From Auritidibacter sp. Marseille-P8566 (lineage in GTDB: Bacteria > Bacteroidota > Bacteroidia > Flavobacteriales > Flavobacteriaceae): DNA of 7,473 nucleotides. Positions 1-6,583 of the stretch are shown here, one piece after another; position 1 is the first letter of the stretch, and each line of letters starts with the position of its first letter. The notes below the pieces were generated by a model. That model ran no database searches and was not told where the DNA came from. It was given only the letters and a program-made list of their open reading frames with translations. The DNA lies in assembly GCA_943325595.2 (NCBI GenBank), contig CALPQA020000085.1, positions 1 through 7,473 of the forward strand, in the 5' to 3' direction. The position numbers were made by a program, and so were the translations under genes.

Positions 1-1896
1 TATCAAGTCAAAACTTCTCTTTACAAAAGCGGTAAGTTCTTCGCCTTTCAAAAGGTTTTGGGATAATTTAGCCAAGTCTAACGCTTGTTTTACCAAACTT
101 TCTTGAGCCGATTTGTCTTGGGTATTCAAAATATTGGTAGCCAAATCCGAGTTGGTGTTTACCACCAAATTATACATTTCTGGCATATTTCCCATTCCGA
201 ACATTCCACCACCACCAGACTGACTCATTTCTTTCATTCTTCGCATAAATTCTGGTTGCGTGATTATAAATGGTGCTGCATTGCTATCCAACGCTTCCAT
301 TTGAACCGAGTATTTTTGCTTTGGAACAAATCCTTCTAAAACCGTTTTCAAACTTTCTTTTTCTTCGTCAGACAATTTAGAAATAGCCGTTTCTTCTTTC
401 TTAATTAAATTATCAATGTGGTCAGAATCGACACGAACGAAAGTCAACGTGTTATTATCGCCTTCAATTTTTTGAATTAAATGCGAGATAATTGGGGAAT
501 CAAGTAATAAAACTTCATATCCTTTTTCTTTCGCAATTTCGATATAACTGTGTTGCGCTTCTTTATTTGATGCATACAAAACGACTAGTTTTCCGTCTTT
601 ATCTGTTTGATTTGCAGCTAATTTTTCTTTTAATTCTTCTAATGTAAAATAGGTGTCATCAATGGTTGGATATAAAACAAACGCTCCCGCTTTTTCATAG
701 AACTTGTCCTCTGAAAGCATACCGTATTCTAAAACAATTTTGATGTCATTCCATTTTTTCTCGAAATCTTCTCTGTTTTCTGTAAACAAAGATTTCAATT
801 TATCAGCCACTTTTCGGGTGATATAGTTAGAGATTTTCTTAACCGCACCATCAGATTGCAAACTTGAACGCGAAACATTCAATGGAATATCCGGTGAGTC
901 AATAACTCCTTTCAACATCGTTAAAAATTCAGGTACAATTCCTTCCACATTGTCAGTTACATAAACTTGATTTTGATACAATTGGATTTTGTCTTTCTGA
1001 ATTTGCATATCAGAACCCAATTTTGGGAAGTATAAAATTCCAGTTAAATGGAACGGATAATCTACATTTAAATGAATGTGAAAAAGCGGTTCTTCAAATT
1101 GCATTGGATAGACTTCTCTGTAGAAATTTTTGTAATCTTCATCTGACAATTCCGTTGGTTGTTTGGTCCAAGCTGGATTTGGATTATTGATAATGTTATC
1201 CACTTCTACTTCAGTGAAAATATTGTCTTTGTCTTCGGATTCAACAAATTCTCCTTTTTTCTGTTCTATTTTCTCCGTTTTAGTTCCAAATTTAATTGGA
1301 ATCGGCATGAACTTATTGTACTTATTTAGCAATTCACGGATTCTAAAATCTTCTAAAAACTCTAATGAATCTTCAGCAATGTGCAAAATAATTTCAGATC
1401 CACGAGTAGTTTTGTCGCTTGGTTCTAATGTGAATTCTGGACTTCCATCACATGTCCAATGTGCTGCTGGTTCGTCTTTGTATGATTTAGTGATAATTTC
1501 AACTTTGGAAGCGACCATAAAAGCAGAATAAAATCCTAATCCAAAATGCCCAATAATTCCTGAATCTTTAGCAGAATCTTTGTATTTGTCTAGGAATTCT
1601 TCGGCTCCAGAAAACGCCAATTGGTTGATGTATTTTTCAACTTCATCAGAAGTCATCCCAATTCCTTGGTCAATAATGTGTAGTTTTTTTCCTTCTTTAT
1701 CGATTTTTACTTCGATAATAGGACTGCCATATTCAACTTTTGCTTCGCCAATACTTGTTAAATGTTTTAATTTTAAAGTTGCATCGGTTCCGTTTGAAAT
1801 CAGTTCCCGTAAAAATATTTCGTGGTCACTGTATAAAAATTTCTTAATTAAAGGGAAGATATTCTCTACCGAAACATTGATTTTTCCAGTTGTCAT
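1..1896 (-). CDS. htpG: Molecular chaperone HtpG (Hsp90 family), 3' end cut by window edge
   Basis: Cytosolic ATP-dependent chaperone that folds and remodels client proteins as a dimer. Reading from the ATG complementary to 1894-1896 gives 632 codons without a stop, about the usual length of bacterial HtpG, so probably only a few codons are missing. The GHKL ATPase domain is complete: E31 and N35 in LRELISNGTDA, D38, D76 in DQGIGMT, and the ATP-lid glycine motif GHFGLGFYS at residues 116-124. The middle domain carries the catalytic arginine R343 in PLNVSR, equivalent to E. coli R336. There is no long charged linker and, as far as the sequence goes, no C-terminal MEEVD, as expected for a bacterial form. 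A Gly/Met-rich loop, GGGGMFGMGNMP, lies at 561-572. The start is followed directly by the conserved N-terminal strand (GKINVSVENIFPLI). The gene is transcribed divergently from the lipoprotein operon; no CIRCE element is visible upstream. The identification is secure. Confidence 0.97.
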   Translation of the reverse strand, partial: MTTGKINVSVENIFPLIKKFLYSDHEIFLRELISNGTDATLKLKHLTSIGEAKVEYGSPIIEVKIDKEGKKLHIIDQGIGMTSDEVEKYINQLAFSGAEEFLDKYKDSAKDSGIIGHFGLGFYSAFMVASKVEIITKSYKDEPAAHWTCDGSPEFTLEPSDKTTRGSEIILHIAEDSLEFLEDFRIRELLNKYNKFMPIPIKFGTKTEKIEQKKGEFVESEDKDNIFTEVEVDNIINNPNPAWTKQPTELSDEDYKNFYREVYPMQFEEPLFHIHLNVDYPFHLTGILYFPKLGSDMQIQKDKIQLYQNQVYVTDNVEGIVPEFLTMLKGVIDSPDIPLNVSRSSLQSDGAVKKISNYITRKVADKLKSLFTENREDFEKKWNDIKIVLEYGMLSEDKFYEKAGAFVLYPTIDDTYFTLEELKEKLAANQTDKDGKLVVLYASNKEAQHSYIEIAKEKGYEVLLLDSPIISHLIQKIEGDNNTLTFVRVDSDHIDNLIKKEETAISKLSDEEKESLKTVLEGFVPKQKYSVQMEALDSNAAPFIITQPEFMRRMKEMSQSGGGGMFGMGNMPEMYNLVVNTNSDLATNILNTQDKSAQESLVKQALDLAKLSQNLLKGEELTAFVKRSFDLI

Positions 1897-1934
1897 AAAT
1901 TAAAATTTTAAGATTGTTATTTCCTAGGATTCCT

Positions 1935-1968
1935 CAAATAGAATACCAATTAAAAAGAGGGTGACAAA
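1935..1968 (-). promoter_or_regulatory. Candidate htpG promoter (Bacteroidota type)
   Basis: On the minus strand, TTTG (complement of 1965-1968) is followed after 22 bases by TCTATTTG (complement of 1935-1942). This resembles the Bacteroidota primary-sigma pattern of a -33 TTTG and a -7 TAnnTTTG, with one mismatch in the -7 element. It lies 38 bases upstream of the htpG ATG. The -33 element sits inside a small inverted repeat, GACAA-a-TTGTC, at 1963-1973. Pattern match only. Confidence 0.4.
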
Positions 1969-2029
1969 TTGTCGTAAATATAGATTTCGATTTTTGATTT
2001 AAAACCCCATGTATTGATTGTACTAGTCG

Positions 2030-2037
2030 TACCTTTG
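2030..2037 (+). promoter_or_regulatory. Candidate -7 element of the lipoprotein operon
   Basis: TACCTTTG is an exact match to the Bacteroidota -7 consensus TAnnTTTG and ends 31 bases before the ATG at 2069. No TTG lies at the usual 17-23 base spacing upstream; the nearest, at 2014-2016, is only 13 bases away. Either the -33 element is degenerate or the promoter needs an activator or another sigma factor. Confidence 0.5.
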
Positions 2038-2068
2038 TGAAAGTATAAACCAATAAAAATAATTCAAG

Positions 2069-2542
2069 ATGAGAAAAGCATTTTTTATCGTTGCACTAGT
2101 TATATTAATATCTGGTTGCAAATCTACTTCAATTACAAACTCTAAATTAGATCGAAAATCACAAGTTGAAATTAAAGGGAATTGGACCCTAATTTCTGTT
2201 GATTATCCGAGTTCTGATTACATTAAAATCAATTCTTTTCAAATTACAGATTCAAATTGCTTTGTAGGAAGTACTTGGAAATTCATCTCCAATAATAACA
2301 AAGGAGAATTTACTTTAAACAACGCCACATGTTCCAATTTTAGTTCTGCCATAACGTGGTTCATAAATGATGAAGGACAATTCGTTTTAAAAATACTTGA
2401 TGCAGGTTTAAAGGCTAAAAAAGTAAGGAATGGATTTGTATTAACAATTGTAAACCAGTCACAAACCCAATTTCAACTTATTGATAAGGTTGATATCGGT
2501 GGAAAAACGACCTCAGTAATTTATCAATTCCAAAAAAACTAA
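2069..2542 (+). CDS. Lipocalin-like lipoprotein
   Basis: A 157-residue exported lipoprotein. The N-terminus has a short basic start, a hydrophobic stretch (residues 4-14) and a lipobox LISG-C with lipidated Cys17. The next residues are KSTS, not the acidic signal used by Bacteroidota to export lipoproteins to the cell surface, so a periplasm-facing position is more likely. The mature part begins with IKGNWTLISVDY (35-46), containing the GxW signature at the start of a lipocalin barrel. Alternating hydrophobic strands follow, including STWKFI (68-73) and GEFTLNN (79-85). Cys64 and Cys88 flank these and could form a disulfide. This fits the small lipocalin-like families common in Bacteroidota, which are thought to bind hydrophobic ligands; the ligand here is unknown. 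It is the first gene of an operon with the OmpA-family lipoprotein 17 bases downstream. An A-rich leader without a Shine-Dalgarno sequence precedes the ATG, as is normal in this phylum. The lipoprotein call is firm; the lipocalin fold is likely. Confidence 0.8.
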   Translation: MRKAFFIVALVILISGCKSTSITNSKLDRKSQVEIKGNWTLISVDYPSSDYIKINSFQITDSNCFVGSTWKFISNNNKGEFTLNNATCSNFSSAITWFINDEGQFVLKILDAGLKAKKVRNGFVLTIVNQSQTQFQLIDKVDIGGKTTSVIYQFQKN

Positions 2543-2559
2543 TTATAAAAACGAAACAA

Positions 2560-3255
2560 ATGAAAAAAAGTCTGATAATAATCGTAATACTATTGATGTT
2601 TAGCAATCCAATTTTAACAAGTTGTGAAGCAGTTAAAAACACAAATAAAACCCAACGTGGTGCAGGAATAGGAACTGTAGCAGGCGGAATTCTCGGAGCC
2701 GTGATTGGAAACAATGTAGGAAAAGGTGGCAATGGAGCCCTAGGCGCTGTCCTTGGAGGAGTAATCGGTGGTGTTGCGGGAGGAGTAATTGGCAATAAAA
2801 TGGACAAGCAAGCTAGAGAAATTGACAGTGCGCTTCCTGGTGCAGAAGTTGTTCGTGTTGGTGAAGGAATTAAATTGGTTTTAAACGAAAATTCAGTTCG
2901 TTTTGACACTAATAAAGCAACTTTAACCTCAAATGCAAAAGCAAACTTAGATAAATTAGTCAAGGTTTTTAGCAACTATCCTGATACAAATATTGTAATT
3001 TATGGCTATACCGATAGCACAGGTCAGGCAGAATATAATCAGCGACTTTCAGAAGACAGAGCTTCTGCGGTTAAAAATTATTTAGCAAATAAAGGATTGT
3101 TATATTCTAGATTTAGCATTGTTGGACTTGGAATTGCAGACCCAATTGCGTCAAATGAAACGAAGGAAGGAAGAAGTTTTAACCGTCGTGTTGAATTTGC
3201 AATCACAGCAAATGATAAAATGGTTCTTGATGCAAAAAAGGAGTCTGGAAATTAA
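2560..3255 (+). CDS. OmpA-family lipoprotein with glycine zipper (YiaD-like)
   Basis: A 231-residue envelope lipoprotein that should anchor the outer membrane to peptidoglycan. The signal peptide ends in a lipobox LTS-C with lipidated Cys22. Residues 34-79 form a glycine zipper with repeated GxxxG-type spacing (for example GTVAGGILGAVIGNNVG), which may insert in or pack against the membrane. Residues about 100-215 form the OmpA C-terminal domain: NSVRFDTNKATLTSNA (111-126), GYTDSTG (149-155), and FNRRVEF (207-213). D152 and R167 are 15 residues apart, the same spacing as D241 and R256 of E. coli OmpA, which bind the diaminopimelate of peptidoglycan, so binding is probably intact. The layout of lipobox, glycine zipper and OmpA domain is that of E. 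coli YiaD. It is probably co-transcribed with the lipocalin-like gene 17 bases upstream. The opposite strand over the zipper is open and proline-rich, but that is a by-product of GGN codons. Confidence 0.92.
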   Translation: MKKSLIIIVILLMFSNPILTSCEAVKNTNKTQRGAGIGTVAGGILGAVIGNNVGKGGNGALGAVLGGVIGGVAGGVIGNKMDKQAREIDSALPGAEVVRVGEGIKLVLNENSVRFDTNKATLTSNAKANLDKLVKVFSNYPDTNIVIYGYTDSTGQAEYNQRLSEDRASAVKNYLANKGLLYSRFSIVGLGIADPIASNETKEGRSFNRRVEFAITANDKMVLDAKKESGN

Positions 3256-3285
3256 ATGAAAGTCAATTTAATTTGAATTTACACA

Positions 3286-3315
3286 ACTAAAATTTAGTAT
3301 TTAGTGAAGTTTTTT
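3286..3315 (+). terminator. Weak intrinsic terminator candidate after the lipoprotein operon
   Basis: ACTAAA (3286-3291) can pair with TTTAGT (3300-3305) across an 8-base loop, followed four bases later by six T (3310-3315). The stem is short and AT-rich, and the T-tract is displaced from it. A nearer TTTAGT copy at 3293-3298 competes. It lies 30 bases past the OmpA-family stop codon, a sensible place for termination, but the structure alone is unconvincing. Confidence 0.3.
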
Positions 3316-3416
3316 CTTCTGTATAATTTACATTAAAGACATATTAAAATAACATTGTACAAACAATTCAGAGGTATTGTTAATTAATTAGTAACATTCG
3401 GGAAAGGTCACAACCG

Positions 3417-3424
3417 TAATTTTG
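3417..3424 (+). promoter_or_regulatory. Candidate -7 element of the TonB-dependent receptor gene
   Basis: TAATTTTG matches TAnnTTTG exactly and ends 21 bases before the ATG at 3446, implying a short leader. No TTG is found at 17-23 bases upstream; TTCG at 3397-3400 is the closest approximation, 16 bases away. An AT-rich stretch with GTTA and TAAC ends (3379-3395) lies just upstream and could be a regulator site, but this is not demonstrated. Confidence 0.5.
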
Positions 3425-3445
3425 CAATTAATTAAATTAATATAA

Positions 3446-6409
3446 ATGAAACCATTTACAATGAAGTTTTTTTACTTTTTTATCATCCTACTTATTTCAA
3501 GTAGCATCTTCTCACAAACCTCAATTATTAAGGGAACAGTAATCGAAGAAGCTACCGGGAAATCAATACCAGGTGTTACTATTAAGGTATTAAATACAAA
3601 ATTAGCAACACAATCGGATGCTTCTGGAAATTTTATTATTAGAAATGTTGCAGTTGGAAAACAAGAATTAGAGTTTTCAGATTTTACATTGGAAACTAAA
3701 ATAATTTCAGACGTTGAAACTACTAAGGGAGAAACTACTTCACTTACTGTTTCGATGGCAGAAAAAAATAACAGCTTGAATGAAGTTGTTATTAAAAGAA
3801 CTAAGATGAAAGCCGAATCGTTAGTTTCACTTTTATCTGTTCAAAAAAACAGTGCTAGAGTTTCAGATGGAATTTCTGCAGAATCAATAAAGAGAACTCC
3901 AGACAAAACTACATCGGATGTTTTAAAAAGAATTAGTGGTGCGAGTGTGCAAGACAATAAATTCGTAATTATCCGTGGTTTGAATGACCGTTATAATACT
4001 ACTTATTTAAATGGAGCGCCATTGCCAAGTACAGAACCAGATAGAAAAGCATTTTCATTCGATATTTTTCCAGCTAATATGATTGATAATTTAGTCATTT
4101 ATAAAACAGCAACTCCTGATTTACCTGGAGAATTTGCTGGAGGAGTTATTGAAATTAATACAAAAGCTACTCCGGATAAAGATTTCGAATCGCTATCTGT
4201 AGGTTCAGGATACAATACGATTACAACGGGTAAAAAACAATTGTATGCAGCAAGTGGAAAAACAGAATGGCTAGGTTTAGATGATGGGACGAAAGGATTA
4301 CCAACTTCTTTTCCTAGTGTTGCAAATTTTCAAGCATTACAAAACCAACATACACAAAGTAGTTATCAAGAAATTGCTTCCTTGGCCAAATCATACCAAT
4401 CGGATTGGAATTTATATGAAAAAAAATTCAGCCCAAATACAAGTATGCAATATACATTAGGGAGATTCTTTAAAATTAACGAGGGACAAAGTTTAGGCTT
4501 TTTAGGTTCTGTTACTTATAATAAAACCAATAATTACAATGAAACTAACAGGCGAACTTATGACGGACCTGGTCAATTGGTAACCAATCAATTGGATCAA
4601 AATTATAGTGTTCAGACTTTATTTGCTGCAATAGGGAACTTGTCATTAAAAATAGATCCAAACAATTCATTCAGTTTTAAAAACTTATATAGTATTATTT
4701 CTGATAGTAAAATTCTTGATAGAAATGGAAGTTTAACTCAAGAAAGTGATCCTTTGTGGATTAATACTACTTCTAGAATTTTTACTAATAATAAAATCTA
4801 TACCGGTCAATTGAGTGGGGAACATTTTTTCACTAAAAGTAAAATTAAATTAAATTGGGTGGGTTCTTATAGTTCTGTAAATAGAGAAGTTCCAAGCGAA
4901 AGAAGAAATTCCTATGTTTATATTAAATTTGATGATGGAACAATGACATCGCCAATTGCAAATTTTTCTACAAATTCTGTAGGACAAGATTATCCGGGGT
5001 CTATATATACTTCAAAAAACAAAGAAGATATTTTTAGTACAAAAATAGATTTGAGTAAGAAATTGAAATTCTCAGATGATTTTACTACTGAAATAAAAAT
5101 AGGCGGAATTACACAAACGAGATACAGAGATTTTGCCGCCAGACAATTGGGATATGTAAAATTTAATGGAGTTGTAGATGGTGTGAATTATGGAAACAAT
5201 ACCTTTTTGCAAAGTATTTCTTCTCAAAACAATGCAACTATTTTTAACGCTTCCAATATGGGAATATTAGGCATTCGTTCAAGTGGATTGACTTTGTATG
5301 ACGGTACAAAAGGAAATGATTCTTATACTGCCAATTCTAAATTGGATGCTGCCTATTTAATGTTTGATAATGCCTATAAAAAATTAAGACTTGTTTGGGG
5401 AGTAAGAATAGAAAATTATTCTCAAAAATTAGAATCTGAGTCGGATGCTGGAGAACCAGTAACTGTTAATGACAGTCAATTGGATGTTCTTCCTTCATTA
5501 AACTTTATTTATAGTTTAACAAAAAAACAAAACCTAAGATTAAGTGCTTCCAAAACACTAAACCGTCCAGAATTTAGAGAGTTAGCTCCCTTTTTATTTT
5601 TTGATAGCGCAACAAGATTTAATACTTCAGGTTTTATAGATTTAAAAATAGCACAAATAAATAATTTAGATTTGAGATATGAAATATATCCTGGTAAAGG
5701 ACAATTGTTTTCATTATCTGCTTTTTACAAACATTTTACAAATCCAATCGAATTGCAAGCACAAGCGAATAATTCAAACCAATATAAGAATGCAAAAGAA
5801 GGAACTAATAAAGGGATTGAATTGGAATACAGAACTTTATTGAGTTCTATATTTGGAACAGAAAACACAAAGACACTTGAGGATTTAACGTTTTATACTA
5901 ATCTAGCCGTAATTCGTTCAAAAGTTGACATAGGAAACTTAGTTTCATCAGCAACTCTAAAAGATATTCCTTTACAAGGTCAATCTCCATATGTTTTTAA
6001 TGCGGGACTTCAGTATTTAAATAAAGAATTAGGATGGTCGGGTTCTGCAAACATGAATAGAATTGGAGATAGAATTGCAATTCACGGAAATCAAACTCCA
6101 GGTGGGGCAACTCCAGCCTATTGGGAAAAAGGAAGAACATTTTTAGATTTTCAAGTTGCAAAAAGCTTTTTGAATAACAAACTTGAATTAAAATTAAATG
6201 TTCAAAATGCACTTGCACAAGATTTGATTTTTTATCAAAATAGTGATTTGGATACTGCTAACAATGTTTCAGGATTCAAAGCATTTGTTAATTCCGTATT
6301 AACGGGTGATTCTCAAAACAAAAACGGATACGACCATAAAGAAGATGATCTAGTTTGGAGAACCAAATTTGGGCCAACATTCTCAATGTCACTTAATTAT
6401 TCTTTTTAA
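3446..6409 (+). CDS. TonB-dependent outer-membrane receptor with N-terminal carboxypeptidase-regulatory-like domain
   Basis: A complete 987-residue outer-membrane active transporter, powered by TonB-ExbBD. The signal peptide ends near FSQ (22-24). Residues about 26-105 form the carboxypeptidase-regulatory-like beta-sandwich typical of Bacteroidota receptors (IIKGTVIEEATGKSIPGVTI). LNEVVIK (111-117) is a probable TonB box. The plug spans about 130-245, with VIIRGLNDRYNTTYLNG (174-190), LPSTEPDR (193-200) and the plug end PDLPGEFAGGVIEINTK (224-240). The rest is a beta-barrel ending in SMSLNYSF, with the terminal Phe needed for barrel insertion. The STEPDR plug type occurs in several phyla and is distinct from classical SusC; no SusD gene follows. 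The downstream secreted beta-helix protein is the likely partner. A second in-frame ATG at 3461 (Met6) would start a more canonical signal peptide, MKFFYFF, so the true start is uncertain by five codons. The gene is bounded by its own promoter element and a strong terminator. Substrate unknown. Confidence 0.93.
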   Translation: MKPFTMKFFYFFIILLISSSIFSQTSIIKGTVIEEATGKSIPGVTIKVLNTKLATQSDASGNFIIRNVAVGKQELEFSDFTLETKIISDVETTKGETTSLTVSMAEKNNSLNEVVIKRTKMKAESLVSLLSVQKNSARVSDGISAESIKRTPDKTTSDVLKRISGASVQDNKFVIIRGLNDRYNTTYLNGAPLPSTEPDRKAFSFDIFPANMIDNLVIYKTATPDLPGEFAGGVIEINTKATPDKDFESLSVGSGYNTITTGKKQLYAASGKTEWLGLDDGTKGLPTSFPSVANFQALQNQHTQSSYQEIASLAKSYQSDWNLYEKKFSPNTSMQYTLGRFFKINEGQSLGFLGSVTYNKTNNYNETNRRTYDGPGQLVTNQLDQNYSVQTLFAAIGNLSLKIDPNNSFSFKNLYSIISDSKILDRNGSLTQESDPLWINTTSRIFTNNKIYTGQLSGEHFFTKSKIKLNWVGSYSSVNREVPSERRNSYVYIKFDDGTMTSPIANFSTNSVGQDYPGSIYTSKNKEDIFSTKIDLSKKLKFSDDFTTEIKIGGITQTRYRDFAARQLGYVKFNGVVDGVNYGNNTFLQSISSQNNATIFNASNMGILGIRSSGLTLYDGTKGNDSYTANSKLDAAYLMFDNAYKKLRLVWGVRIENYSQKLESESDAGEPVTVNDSQLDVLPSLNFIYSLTKKQNLRLSASKTLNRPEFRELAPFLFFDSATRFNTSGFIDLKIAQINNLDLRYEIYPGKGQLFSLSAFYKHFTNPIELQAQANNSNQYKNAKEGTNKGIELEYRTLLSSIFGTENTKTLEDLTFYTNLAVIRSKVDIGNLVSSATLKDIPLQGQSPYVFNAGLQYLNKELGWSGSANMNRIGDRIAIHGNQTPGGATPAYWEKGRTFLDFQVAKSFLNNKLELKLNVQNALAQDLIFYQNSDLDTANNVSGFKAFVNSVLTGDSQNKNGYDHKEDDLVWRTKFGPTFSMSLNYSF

Positions 6410-6433
6410 TAAAGAAAGTGTTGATATGCTATT

Positions 6434-6460
6434 AGGCTAGAAGTTATTCTAGCCTTTTTT
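6434..6460 (+). terminator. Strong Rho-independent terminator after the receptor gene
   Basis: A perfect 9-base-pair stem, AGGCTAGAA (6434-6442) with TTCTAGCCT (6447-6455), closes a GTTA loop and runs straight into a T-tract (6455-6460). It begins 25 bases after the receptor stop codon at 6407-6409. It should stop or sharply reduce transcription into the downstream gene. Confidence 0.92.
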
Positions 6461-6549
6461 ATTTTCAAATTATTTGCGCTTAACAATTTAGAAACTTAAA
6501 GTTGGCACTAAAATAACAAATTCGAAACCTTTTATTTAAACGTCAAGTC

Positions 6550-6557
6550 TACTTTTG
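6550..6557 (+). promoter_or_regulatory. Candidate -7 element of the beta-helix protein gene
   Basis: TACTTTTG matches TAnnTTTG and ends 26 bases before the ATG at 6584. No TTG lies at 17-23 bases upstream. The element overlaps an inverted repeat, GTCAA (6542-6546) and TTGAC (6555-6559), that could be a repressor site. A promoter here is expected because a strong terminator precedes it. Confidence 0.5.
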
Positions 6558-6583
6558 ACCTAATAAATTAAATCAAAAAAAAC

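Noticed and set aside
85..1903. Three plus-strand open frames (85-339, 1163-1531, 1580-1903)
   Set aside because: All lie antisense within htpG, whose reading frame is continuous with conserved Hsp90 motifs; the translated products show no recognisable features.
2478..2975. 165-codon proline-rich open frame on the minus strand
   Set aside because: It is the antisense of the lipocalin end and OmpA-family gene; its Pro/Ala-rich part is simply the complement of the glycine-zipper GGN codons, and the plus-strand genes have clear lipoboxes and domains.
3256..3276. ATG directly after the OmpA-family stop, opening a six-codon frame
   Set aside because: Too short to support, with no conserved feature; it looks like chance in AT-rich sequence.
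5997..6218. 73-codon minus-strand open frame
   Set aside because: It is antisense to the receptor beta-barrel, with no family resemblance or promoter.
3446..6409. Calling the receptor SusC of a polysaccharide utilisation locus
   Set aside because: No SusD gene or carbohydrate-active enzyme is in the window, and the STEPDR-type plug belongs to a broader receptor group.
6493..6503. AACTT-A-AAGTT palindrome upstream of the beta-helix gene
   Set aside because: Five-base AT-rich arms, far from the -7 element; expected by chance at this base composition.
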